A DNA stretch of 10,682 bases from Candidatus Bathyarchaeota archaeon (GTDB lineage Archaea; Thermoproteota; Bathyarchaeia; 40CM-2-53-6): contig VBBG01000009.1 in NCBI GenBank assembly GCA_005882905.1, positions 1 through 10,682 of the forward strand, written 5' to 3'. Under the pieces are notes generated by a model, which had not been told where the DNA came from, ran no database searches, and saw only the letters and a program-made list of their open reading frames with translations. Below are positions 1 to 6,535 of this stretch, in pieces (positions within the stretch are counted from its first letter, which is position 1; each line of letters begins with the position of its first letter). Position numbers and translations under genes: made by a program.

Positions 1-1
1 G

Positions 2-487
2 GTCGCAGGGTTCAGATTTCACCACATGTACTATGGTCTCATCCTTGTAGTCGTCGCTACAGGGGTCATGCTTTACGCGGCGGATGCGAGAACTCGATGG
101 GACAGCGCTCTGGTTATGGGTATTGGTGTTGGACTCGCAGCTGACGAGGTCGGGTTGCTTTTGTTGAAGCTCTCGTACTGGGACATGATATCGTTCGCCA
201 TAGCGGCAGGAGGCGGTCTTGCCCTCTACACTGTAACATTATTCGCGTCTTGGAGAGCTGGTCTCCACGACTTTCGTTTCGTTGATAGGTATCAGTTTCT
301 AGCGCTTCTCGGAATCCTATTCGGGTTAACCGGCTTTCTCTTCTTCGACCGACCTGTCAGAATGATAGTAGAAGCCGCCTCCGTAGGGTCATGGCTAGTA
401 AGCATTCTTCTAGTGGCGAAGTATGGGCGAAAACATTTCTTCCTGCTACGCCACGCCCCTCTCGACTATGGACCCAAGCCGCGCTAG
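2..487 (+). CDS. polytopic membrane protein, 5' end outside window
   Basis: Integral membrane protein of unknown function. The first in-window ATG is at 26, but the frame stays open to the window edge and reads V-A-G-F-R-F-H-H just before it. An H-H-x-Y-x-G segment resembles the N-terminal region of small archaeal and bacterial membrane proteins, so I infer that the true start lies upstream and the gene is partial. About five hydrophobic segments are visible (counting from the ATG at 26: roughly residues 4-19, 27-47, 55-75, 90-107 and 111-131), with an Asp-Glu pair in the second. The C-terminus is basic and probably cytoplasmic. It ends 21 bases before the Hef-like helicase start, so the two may be co-transcribed, although no functional link is evident. 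I do not recognise a named family. Confidence 0.7.
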   Translation, partial: VAGFRFHHMYYGLILVVVATGVMLYAADARTRWDSALVMGIGVGLAADEVGLLLLKLSYWDMISFAIAAGGGLALYTVTLFASWRAGLHDFRFVDRYQFLALLGILFGLTGFLFFDRPVRMIVEAASVGSWLVSILLVAKYGRKHFFLLRHAPLDYGPKPR

Positions 488-508
488 ACAAACGGGACAG
501 ATTCCCTA

Positions 509-2056
509 ATGCAAGCATTGAGCCCAGTGGGCATTCAGCCTAGAGAGTATCAAAGGTCCATTGCCAATTCTGCCCTCGCAGCCAACACGCTCGTGGTTCT
601 GCCGACAGGTCTGGGCAAGACGATGGTAGCTCTTCTCGTCGCAACTGAACGGCTTGCCAAATATCCCGAGAGCAAGGCTCTCATTCTCGCCCCGACGAGA
701 CCCTTTGTCCTTCAGCATGCTGGATTCTTCGACAAACACTATCCCGACAAGTCTGCAAGGTCTGTGTCTCTGACTGGTGAGACCCCGCCGACATCGCGAA
801 CGTTGGACTTTGACGTTGCTCAGCTCATATTTGCAACCCCTGAAGTAATCCGAAATGATGTTGAAGCTGAGCGGTATGACCTTCGTAACGTGTCGCTTGT
901 CGTATTCGACGAGGCTCACAGATGCGTCCGCGACTACGCCTACACCGACGTCGCTCAAGCGTACAAGTCGCAAGCTGCCCAGCCGCTCATACTGGGTCTC
1001 ACCGCGTCTCCCAGTGCCAAGAAGACGCGTATTGAAGAGATATGTCAGAAACTAGCCATAGCCAATGTAGAGACCCGCACGGAAAAAGATTCTGACGTCG
1101 CGGATTATGTGAAAGATGTCGAAGTTAACTGGTTACGCTTGCCACTCCCTGAAGGCTACAAGCAGGCGACAAAGGTCTTGCATGCAGCACTCGACGTGAG
1201 AGTGAACAAGCTTAGATCAATGCATCAACTACCTGCGAATGTCAGAGTTGGCAAACGGATGCTTCTGGAACTTGGGGAGAGGCTCCATAATAGCCTGAGG
1301 AGAGGAGGCGCGGGTGCTCTTTATGGTGCAGTTCAGCTGCAGTCGCAGGCCATGTCTCTTATGCATGCAATTGATCTGCTGGAGACCCAGGGAGCATACA
1401 GCGCTACCAGGTTCCTCTCGAGGCTTGAGAGAGCAAAGACAAAATCAGCTCGCGGACTAGCTCGCGATCCCCAGATAATTCAGGCACAAGAGCTCTCCGC
1501 GTCCCTTGAGAAGACTCCGCATCCGAAAGAATCCAAGCTTCGAGAACTTGTGTCAGACGATTTGAAGTCAAATCCCGGGGCCAAGATTATTGTCTTTACC
1601 CAGTTTCGAGACACGGTCGAAACTATCGCCGAGAATCTGAACAGAATCGAAAGGGTCCAAGCAGTTCGATTTGTCGGCCAGGCCAGTAGGAGTGAGGAAG
1701 ATCTCGGATTGACCCAGGGTGAACAGATGCAGATTCTTGAGGATTTCAGAGATGGCAAGTACAACGTGCTAGTGACGACGAGCATCGGAGAAGAGGGACT
1801 GCACGTGCCCGACGTGGACCACGTGATCTTCTACGAAGCGGTACCGTCAGAGATCCGATTGATCCAGCGACGCGGTCGAACTGGCCGCACGAGGCCAGGG
1901 AAGACCACAGTCCTCATGACTGAAGGCACAGTGGACGAGGCGTACTGCTGGACGAGCAGACGAAAAGAAGAACAGATGCACCGGTACTTGGCGACCGTGA
2001 AACGTAGAGGAGTGAGGCAACGAAGGAAGAAGACCACGCTCCTCGACTATTCCTGA
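509..2056 (+). CDS. Hef-like DEAH-box helicase, helicase-only form
   Basis: Superfamily 2 helicase of the Hef/FANCM/Mph1 type, expected to remodel stalled forks and branched DNA using ATP. In the 515-residue product I see: a Q-motif-like REYQ near 12-15, Walker A P-T-G-L-G-K-T at 32-38, a P-T-R motif near 62-64, DEAH at 134-137, T-A-S at 165-167, a helical insertion at about 200-330 as in Hef, and motif VI Q-R-R-G-R-T-G-R at 453-460. Euryarchaeal Hef is usually about 750 residues, with a C-terminal XPF-type nuclease and HhH region. Here the protein stops after the second RecA domain with a basic tail ending L-L-D-Y-S, so the nuclease is absent. No nuclease gene follows; the next gene is a membrane transporter 73 bases on. 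Start: ATG 21 bases after the preceding stop, without a clear Shine-Dalgarno sequence. Family assignment is strong; function is by homology. Confidence 0.93.
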   Translation: MQALSPVGIQPREYQRSIANSALAANTLVVLPTGLGKTMVALLVATERLAKYPESKALILAPTRPFVLQHAGFFDKHYPDKSARSVSLTGETPPTSRTLDFDVAQLIFATPEVIRNDVEAERYDLRNVSLVVFDEAHRCVRDYAYTDVAQAYKSQAAQPLILGLTASPSAKKTRIEEICQKLAIANVETRTEKDSDVADYVKDVEVNWLRLPLPEGYKQATKVLHAALDVRVNKLRSMHQLPANVRVGKRMLLELGERLHNSLRRGGAGALYGAVQLQSQAMSLMHAIDLLETQGAYSATRFLSRLERAKTKSARGLARDPQIIQAQELSASLEKTPHPKESKLRELVSDDLKSNPGAKIIVFTQFRDTVETIAENLNRIERVQAVRFVGQASRSEEDLGLTQGEQMQILEDFRDGKYNVLVTTSIGEEGLHVPDVDHVIFYEAVPSEIRLIQRRGRTGRTRPGKTTVLMTEGTVDEAYCWTSRRKEEQMHRYLATVKRRGVRQRRKKTTLLDYS

Positions 2057-2129
2057 GTCCGTCCCCTGCCGAGAATCCCCTGCAATAGCATTCATGTTCG
2101 CCGTTTGATCCACAATCCTCAAGACCTTC

Positions 2130-2978
2130 ATGTTCAGACAAACAGTCATGATAGGATTCGCGGAGAGCTTCCTGACTTGGCTGGCCGCTACAATCATCCC
2201 TGCCTTTGCAGGGCTACTTGTAATCACATGGGCCGGCAAGAAGGTTCCGACTAAGTACATAGTGGCTTTCGCCTTCGGGATCATGTTCTGGTTCTTTGTA
2301 GACACGATTAGCGGCTCCGCAGTTCTCCATGTTAACAGCGGATTCGGAGGAGGGATAGCTCAAGTCGCGGTGGTATCTCTTTTCATAATTGGTTATCTAC
2401 TCTTCTTCTGGGTCGACCGCAAACGAGACATACTATCGCCGCAGTCAGCCATCGGAAAATATGGCCTGACCATACCCTTGATGGTTGCCATCGCTGTCGG
2501 AATCCATGGGCTTGGCGAAGGAACAGCTTTTGGCTATACCGCATATGCTACCCTGAGCACATCGCTCCTCGACGCATTCGGCGGTGTGTCGGCAGGCGTG
2601 GCATATGTCCTACACAAGGGTCTTGAGCCTATGATGATAGGCGCCTGCTATTCCGTATACTCCAACTGGAGGGCCAGACCATTGTCCCAATGGGTAAAGG
2701 ACGTGTGCGTATTGTCTCTGGCCTTTGCGATTCCCTCACTCACCGGGACTCCGCTAGGATACTTTGTATTGGGGCCGCCTAACGGATACTTAGCTCGCTT
2801 CGACACAACGTACTTCTTCGCCTTGGGCACTGGCACTTCGATCTATGCGATCTTCAGGCTTGCAGGGCCACTGTTCATTCCCAGTGGAGTCACTACGGCC
2901 AGAGAGACGATCAAGGTCGCCGTGGCGTGGATACTCGGAATTATCGTCATCTACATCGCAGCGCTCTTTCATTCCTAA
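2130..2978 (+). CDS. ZIP-like metal transporter family membrane protein
   Basis: Polytopic membrane protein of 282 residues with about eight TM segments (roughly 11-33, 43-62, 73-94, 112-135, 150-175, 190-214, 226-248, 262-280). TM4 carries H126-G-L-G-E130-G and TM5 carries H162-K-G-L-E166-P. These H-x3-E patterns sit where ZIP (SLC39) proteins have their binuclear metal site (HNxxD/E and HExxHE), so I infer a divergent divalent-cation transporter for Zn, Fe or Mn. The pattern is not canonical: the usual Asn and second His are missing, so substrate and even transport remain inferred. An in-frame ATG at 2148 is an equally possible start; neither has a good Shine-Dalgarno sequence. An upstream ATG at 2094 in the same frame meets a stop after four codons. 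Nearby metal genes (cupredoxin, P1B-ATPase) fit a metal role. Confidence 0.72.
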   Translation: MFRQTVMIGFAESFLTWLAATIIPAFAGLLVITWAGKKVPTKYIVAFAFGIMFWFFVDTISGSAVLHVNSGFGGGIAQVAVVSLFIIGYLLFFWVDRKRDILSPQSAIGKYGLTIPLMVAIAVGIHGLGEGTAFGYTAYATLSTSLLDAFGGVSAGVAYVLHKGLEPMMIGACYSVYSNWRARPLSQWVKDVCVLSLAFAIPSLTGTPLGYFVLGPPNGYLARFDTTYFFALGTGTSIYAIFRLAGPLFIPSGVTTARETIKVAVAWILGIIVIYIAALFHS

Positions 2979-3061
2979 CGACAATCCGTCCTAAGGATGA
3001 GGTGCTTGAGAATCAACGGGTGGGTTGCGCATGTTCATTACCCTCCCTGACTATGTTGCCT

Positions 3062-3066
3062 AGGTG
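3062..3066 (+). promoter_or_regulatory. Shine-Dalgarno site deciding the GTG start
   Basis: The five bases A-G-G-T-G match the core of the archaeal Shine-Dalgarno sequence (GGAGGTGAT). They end 9 bases before the GTG at 3076, supporting that codon as the start of the cupredoxin gene. Confidence 0.5.
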
Positions 3067-3075
3067 GTCTAGTCT

Positions 3076-3618
3076 GTGTCGAGGAGGTCCGTAGGCGAGA
3101 TCAACTACAAGGACTCATCACGCCTAGGCATAGTCAATCGTCAATGGCTAAGATCTAGACGCAATCTCTTGGCGACCATTGCCGTCGTCATAACGTTGAC
3201 GGGGTTGTTCACAGCGGCTTACGCGTTGCATCTCTTCGGGGGGCAAACGACAGACTGCTGGAGACGACCTGCAAGCACGCCGAATACAGCGATCTTCACA
3301 GTGGTCATGGCAAATGAAGGCGTCAACGTTGGATTCAATGGCAGTAAGTACGAGGCCGTCCCATGGCCAGTAATGAATGTCACACTTGGGCAGAACGTTA
3401 TCATTCATGTCGTCAACAACGACAGCGTAGAACCCCATGGTTTCCAAGTAATCCACTATTTCGACCAGGAAATAAATGGACTGTCAGGGTTGGCACCTGG
3501 CCAGTGTTACGATGTTAGGTTCACTGCCAACGTACTTGGAAGCTTCACGGTACAGTGCAACATCTTCTGTACTATTCACCAAGTCATGTTGAAGGGGCAA
3601 CTCAACGTTGAGCCCTGA
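3076..3618 (+). CDS. membrane-anchored cupredoxin (CuA/blue-copper-like)
   Basis: A 180-residue protein with a basic cytoplasmic N-terminus, one TM anchor at about 31-51 and an outer cupredoxin domain from about 70 to 178. Candidate copper ligands are H121 (in E-P-H-G-F) and the C-terminal loop C161-x3-C165-x2-H168-x2-M171. Cytochrome oxidase subunit II CuA sites have C-x3-C-x3-H-x2-M. Here one residue is missing between the second Cys and His, which gives the amicyanin-like type 1 spacing C-x2-H-x2-M plus an extra Cys. It could carry electrons or bind copper outside the membrane; no oxidase subunit I gene is nearby. Two further Cys (C61, C144) could form a disulfide. The GTG start is supported by A-G-G-T-G at 3062-3066, a suitable distance upstream. 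It lies downstream of the ZIP-like gene, 97 bases away. Confidence 0.85.
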   Translation: MSRRSVGEINYKDSSRLGIVNRQWLRSRRNLLATIAVVITLTGLFTAAYALHLFGGQTTDCWRRPASTPNTAIFTVVMANEGVNVGFNGSKYEAVPWPVMNVTLGQNVIIHVVNNDSVEPHGFQVIHYFDQEINGLSGLAPGQCYDVRFTANVLGSFTVQCNIFCTIHQVMLKGQLNVEP

Positions 3619-3929
3619 ATGTGCATTAGGGGATCTGAATTGACTGCCGTCAGTCTTACAGACGCGATGATCCATGTATTCTGGCAGCCTTCTCGTCTCT
3701 CGTCGTCGTGATTGCGAGAAGTCGCGGAGGATGTTGTGTTGAGTGAAGTCCGTTCCTAGTTGGGCGAGTATGATCGTACTTACTCTGGCTTTCTTGCCCC
3801 GAGCCCCTACACGCGTCGATGCTTTTGATTGGCAGATCAGAAGTTTCTATCCAGCCCCAGAAAGAGCCTGGTTCAGCCTCTCCATACATTGCCACATTCC
3901 AAGTTGCTGAGAATTCTAGACAACTAGAG

Positions 3930-3946
3930 GCTTCTTTCTGAGAAGC
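3930..3946 (-). terminator. second hairpin downstream of the ATPase tail
   Basis: 6-bp perfect inverted repeat (GCTTCT, five-base loop, AGAAGC), 43 bases past the tail's stop codon. It could act with the preceding hairpin as a transcript 3' end or stabilising element. The evidence is positional only. Confidence 0.25.
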
Positions 3947-3962
3947 AGGAACCAATGCCACA

Positions 3963-3978
3963 CCTTGACTGTTCAAGG
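3963..3978 (-). terminator. hairpin just downstream of the ATPase tail
   Basis: A perfect 6-bp stem with a 4-base loop (CCTTGA, ACAG, TCAAGG read on the minus strand) begins 11 bases beyond the TAA at 3989-3991 that closes the displaced ATPase tail. A second stem (GCTTCT/AGAAGC, loop of 5) follows at 3930-3946. Neither has a long T-run, so a terminator role is only likely by position. The placement supports 3989, not 4153, as the ancestral end of the ATPase gene. Confidence 0.35.
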
Positions 3979-3988
3979 GGAACCCCAG

Positions 3989-4171
3989 TTATCGGACGAA
4001 TCTTAGTCTCATTGCGTTGAGAATGACCGCTAGGCTCAGCCCCATATCTCCGACACCGACGGCAAGAGCCAAGGTCACGAGACCTGGAAGGGCTAGAAGG
4101 GCGAAGACGGCCTTGACAAGTATCGATGCTGTTATGTTCTGTTTGACGACTCTCAGTGTGTTCCGGCTTCT
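3989..4171 (-). pseudogene. displaced C-terminal tail of the P1B-ATPase (TM7-TM8)
   Basis: Reading the minus strand from 4171 in a frame shifted relative to the ATPase gives 60 residues without a stop, beginning R-S-R-N-T-L-R-V-V-K-Q-N-I. This is the expected P1B-2 ATPase end: TM7 with N and K (Q-N-I-T-A-S-I-L-V-K) and TM8 with the D-x-G motif (G-D-M-G-L-S), then N-A-M-R-L. In ZntA-type pumps this TM7 Lys and TM8 Asp contribute to the metal site. The tail is therefore the real 3' end of the gene, separated from the main frame by a frameshift. About 19 residues normally found between I-E-A and the S-R-x-T-L-R segment are missing. Confidence 0.8.
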
Positions 4172-5850
4172 ATGGAAACGTCGCTTCCCAAGACGCCCAT
4201 GGCTATACCGACGTTCGCTTTAGCGAGAGCGGGCGCGTCGTTAACTCCGTCGCCCACCATAGCGACGCTCCCGTATTTCTCCTTCAGATGCGAAATCTCT
4301 TCTAACTTGTCCTCTGGAAGAAGTTCCGCGTGGTAGTGGTTCACACCAACATCTTTCGCGATACTGGCGGTGGTCGCGTCGTTGTCGCCGCTGATTATTA
4401 CGGACTGAATACCTCTGTCCTTCAGTTCTTCTATGGCTCCGGCTGCGGCGTCCTTCACTCTGTCTTTTAGAGCGATGAGTCCAACAACTTCGTCTCCTAC
4501 CCCAAGCATCACGGTGGTCTTGCCTTGGGCTTGGAGTTCCCTAGCTTTGTCAAGGACTTTGTCGGGGATCTTCTGAAAGAGCTCGTGTTTCCCCACCACT
4601 AAGGCTTTGCCGTCGACGATGCCTTGAACTCCTTTTCCACGAATCGAATTGAATTCTGCGACAGGAATCAGGATTAGCCTCTCTGCCTTGGCCTTCTCCA
4701 CGATGGCCTTTGCGACCGGGTGTTCTGACATTGTTTCCAACGAGGCTGATAGCTGGAGAACCTCTTTGGGAGAAGGGCTGAAAGAAACCACATCCGTGAC
4801 CTCGAGCTTTCCTCTAGTCAGGGTGCCCGTCTTGTCGAAGACGAATGTCTTGACTCTTCCAAGACTCTCTAGGTACTTTCCTCCTTTCACGAGCACGCCG
4901 TTGCTGGCGGCGGACGTGATGGCGGAAGCCATGGACACTGGGGTCGATATGGTCAGTGCGCACGGACACGAAACAACAAGCAAGATCAAGGCTCTGTAGA
5001 ACCACGTGGTGAAGCTGGCGCCCAAAACGAGTGGGGGAACGAGGGCCACGGATATGGACCCTGCCACAACTAGAGGAGTATAGTACTTGGCGAACCGTTC
5101 AACAAAGCTCTCTGTCGGGGACCTCTCGGACTGAGCCTGCTGAACGAGCCTGACAACTTTCGAGATGACAGTTTCAGTGGGCGGACTTGTTGCTCTGATC
5201 TCTAAGAACCCTTCTTCGTTGATGCTTCCCGCGAAAACTTCGCCTCCCACTTCCCTCTCCACGGGTACCGATTCGCCGGTTATCAGAGCCTGGTTGACCG
5301 ATGAGGACCCGCTCACCACCACGCCGTCGACAGGTATCCGTTGTCCAGGCCTAACGATTGCGACATCTCCGACACGCACATCGTGAATGTGTTTCTCAAC
5401 TTCTCCGCCGTCGACCCTTATAGTGGCGGAGCTAGGCGAGAGTTTGAGCAGTCCAGCGATGGAACTCCTAACCTTGCCAGAGGCCACGTCCTCCAAGTAT
5501 TCAGCAAGGGAGAAGAGGTACATGACCGCGGCTCCCTCGTCCGCCTGGCCAATGGCGAAGGCCCCGAAAGCCGCAACCGTCATGAGAAAGTTGACGTCCA
5601 GCCTTCTACGAATAACCGAGCTGAAGGCGGCCCCGATTATCTCCCGGCCTGAGAAAAGAATGACCGCAAGAAAGATTGCATGGCCATACAGTACGTTCTT
5701 TGTCAAGTACTCGACGGCGAAACCAGTGCCAAACAGGGCAGTTGAAGCAGCTACGACGAGGACCCTATGCTTCTCCCAGACCGACTCCGAATCTTCCGCA
5801 GCATGAACGGAGCAAAGCTCACAACCCGACGAGTCAGCTTTCAAGTTCAT
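4153..5850 (-). CDS. Zn/Cd/Pb-type P1B-ATPase, C-terminally frameshifted
   Basis: Heavy-metal efflux ATPase that would pump Zn2+, Cd2+ or Pb2+ out of the cell. Visible features: N-terminal C10-E-L-C13 with H16 as a minimal metal-binding site in place of a full HMA domain; TGES at 191-194 (actuator); the C-P-C translocation motif at 295-297 in TM6; D339-K-T-G-T phosphorylation site; S-E-H377-P nucleotide-binding motif; and G-D-G-V-N-D at 533-538. The frame ends prematurely at I-E-A-G-T-H, which lacks TM7-TM8. Those residues lie in another frame just downstream (3989-4171), so as sequenced the pump should be non-functional. Its ATG at 5850 overlaps the end of the cadC-like gene by 17 bases, indicating translational coupling. 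Close relatives are zntA/cadA; I leave the symbol blank because the metal is not fixed by the sequence. Confidence 0.92.
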   Translation of the reverse strand: MNLKADSSGCELCSVHAAEDSESVWEKHRVLVVAASTALFGTGFAVEYLTKNVLYGHAIFLAVILFSGREIIGAAFSSVIRRRLDVNFLMTVAAFGAFAIGQADEGAAVMYLFSLAEYLEDVASGKVRSSIAGLLKLSPSSATIRVDGGEVEKHIHDVRVGDVAIVRPGQRIPVDGVVVSGSSSVNQALITGESVPVEREVGGEVFAGSINEEGFLEIRATSPPTETVISKVVRLVQQAQSERSPTESFVERFAKYYTPLVVAGSISVALVPPLVLGASFTTWFYRALILLVVSCPCALTISTPVSMASAITSAASNGVLVKGGKYLESLGRVKTFVFDKTGTLTRGKLEVTDVVSFSPSPKEVLQLSASLETMSEHPVAKAIVEKAKAERLILIPVAEFNSIRGKGVQGIVDGKALVVGKHELFQKIPDKVLDKARELQAQGKTTVMLGVGDEVVGLIALKDRVKDAAAGAIEELKDRGIQSVIISGDNDATTASIAKDVGVNHYHAELLPEDKLEEISHLKEKYGSVAMVGDGVNDAPALAKANVGIAMGVLGSDVSIEAGTH

Positions 5851-6211
5851 GCTCGAGGCCCATTCGCATCAGTTCGCCTACGTGCTCGTCCGAGAGTGAG
5901 TAGTACACTATTCGGCCGTCGCGTCTCGGCTTGACTAGGTTGAGAGTCCTCAGCAGTCGGAGCTGGTGAGAAACGGCAGACACGTTCATCCCCAGAACCG
6001 CCGAAAGGTCGCACACGCAGACATCTCCCTGGGATACGCAGTAGAGGATCTTGAGACGGCTAGGGTCGCTCATGGTCTGGAAGGTGCTGGAAATCCGCTC
6101 AACCGCGCTTGTCCTCGGAAGAGAACGAGCAAGCGACCTGACCTTGCTAGGGTTGATGCAGGTAACCTCGCAAGACTCGCCTTCCCTGACGATGGTGGTG
6201 GTCTTCGACAT
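5834..6211 (-). CDS. cadC: CadC-type ArsR/SmtB metal-sensing repressor
   Basis: Winged-helix repressor of the ArsR/SmtB family that would release DNA on binding Cd, Pb or Zn. From the ATG at 6211 it has 125 residues, close to plasmid CadC (122). The N-terminal C14-E-V-T-C18 and the helix pair C65-V-C67-D-L match CadC's four-Cys alpha3N site (C7, C11, C58, C60). The C-terminal D108-x-H110-x10-H121-x2-E124 matches the alpha5 Zn site with the same spacing, so both sites look intact. The recognition helix lies around N76-V-S-A-V-S-H-Q-L-R. A TTG at 6235 would add eight residues, but it lies inside the operator/TATA element, so I prefer the ATG and a leaderless mRNA. It overlaps the ATPase start by 17 bases; the pair forms a classical efflux operon with autoregulation. 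Confidence 0.93.
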   Translation of the reverse strand: MSKTTTIVREGESCEVTCINPSKVRSLARSLPRTSAVERISSTFQTMSDPSRLKILYCVSQGDVCVCDLSAVLGMNVSAVSHQLRLLRTLNLVKPRRDGRIVYYSLSDEHVGELMRMGLEHELES

Positions 6212-6214
6212 GGG

Positions 6215-6240
6215 ATTAGTTGCATAACTGTTCAAATATT
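6215..6240 (-). promoter_or_regulatory. 12-2-12 ArsR/SmtB-type operator before cadC
   Basis: On the minus strand the half-site AATATTTGAACA is followed by GT and TATGCAACTAAT. The second half matches the reverse complement of the first at 8 of 12 positions. The TTGAACA core and 12-2-12 layout are those of SmtB/CadC operators. It ends 3 bases before the ATG and overlaps the TATA box. Confidence 0.65.
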
Positions 6241-6242
6241 AA
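6234..6242 (-). promoter_or_regulatory. TATA box of the cadC-ATPase operon
   Basis: TTAATATTT spans -31 to -23 relative to the ATG at 6211, centred near -27. This is where an archaeal TATA box should lie if transcription begins at the A of the start codon. Most of it is shared with the left operator half, so repressor and TBP binding would exclude each other. Confidence 0.6.
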
Positions 6243-6442
6243 GTAATCGCTCCATACCTTTAGACATTAAATCCGAACACCTGTTCTTTCGCCTTTGGAG
6301 GATTCGGTCAATGCGAAGCTTTCCTCGAAGGTTTTGGCGTCCTACTCGTCAGGCGACATTGACCGCTCACATGTACCAGCAGATTGTGTCCTGAAATTCC
6401 ACCCCCGCACCTGCATTTCTTAGCTCCTCGATGCATGGGCGA

Positions 6443-6460
6443 GAACCAAGACACTGGTTC
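6443..6460. promoter_or_regulatory. perfect 6-bp dyad upstream of doxX-like gene
   Basis: GAACCA, six spacer bases, then TGGTTC: an exact inverted repeat lying 9 bases upstream of a TATA-like element. It could be a regulator site. It superficially resembles a tRNA T-arm, but no tRNA can be built around it. Confidence 0.3.
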
Positions 6461-6468
6461 GAGCCCGC

Positions 6469-6481
6469 GTATAGTCTATAC
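6469..6481 (+). promoter_or_regulatory. TATA-like palindrome upstream of doxX-like gene
   Basis: GTATAGTCTATAC is a 13-base palindrome about a central T. Used as a TATA box it would give a start of transcription near 6500, shortly before the ATGs at 6515 and 6536. It supports one of these over the ATG at 6431. Confidence 0.35.
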
Positions 6482-6535
6482 AGATGGTCCCGTACGCATG
6501 ATGTGCAGAACAGAATGATCTATCAGGACAGAACA

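Larger units (their letters stand above)
3619..3988. other. intergenic region between convergent genes, no gene seen
   Basis: This 370-base stretch lies between the 3' ends of the cupredoxin (+) and the ATPase tail (-). A 106-codon frame on the minus strand (3656-3976) has no recognisable motif or hydrophobic pattern, and I take it as spurious. Short dyads are present: GACTG/CAGTC at 3642-3655, 24 bases after the cupredoxin stop, and the two hairpins listed separately near the ATPase end. Otherwise nothing is evident. Confidence 0.6.
6243..6535. other. divergent intergenic region between cadC and doxX-like gene
   Basis: About 290 bases upstream of both genes. It holds the dyad at 6443-6460 and the TATA-like palindrome at 6469-6481. 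The ATG at 6431 is in frame with the DoxX-like protein, but it would add 35 polar residues absent from the family core and would place both elements inside the coding region. Between 6243 and 6430 I see no gene or clear signal. Confidence 0.5.

Noticed and set aside
3656..3976. 106-codon minus-strand frame between cupredoxin and ATPase
   Set aside because: No motif, no hydrophobic pattern, and it overlaps the hairpins that follow the ATPase.
4153..4171. programmed ribosomal frameshift to rescue the ATPase
   Set aside because: No slippery sequence is evident, and about 19 conserved residues would still be missing after a frame change.
4649..5806. several plus-strand frames opposite the P-type ATPase
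   Set aside because: They are antisense shadows of a strongly recognised gene.
6212..6235. TTG-started, 8-residue longer CadC
   Set aside because: The extra codons coincide with the operator and TATA box; the ATG at 6211 gives the usual CadC length.
6441..6470. tRNA T-arm-like sequence (TGGTTCGAGCC)
   Set aside because: Only part of the T-stem would pair, and no acceptor, D or anticodon arm can be drawn from the flanking bases.
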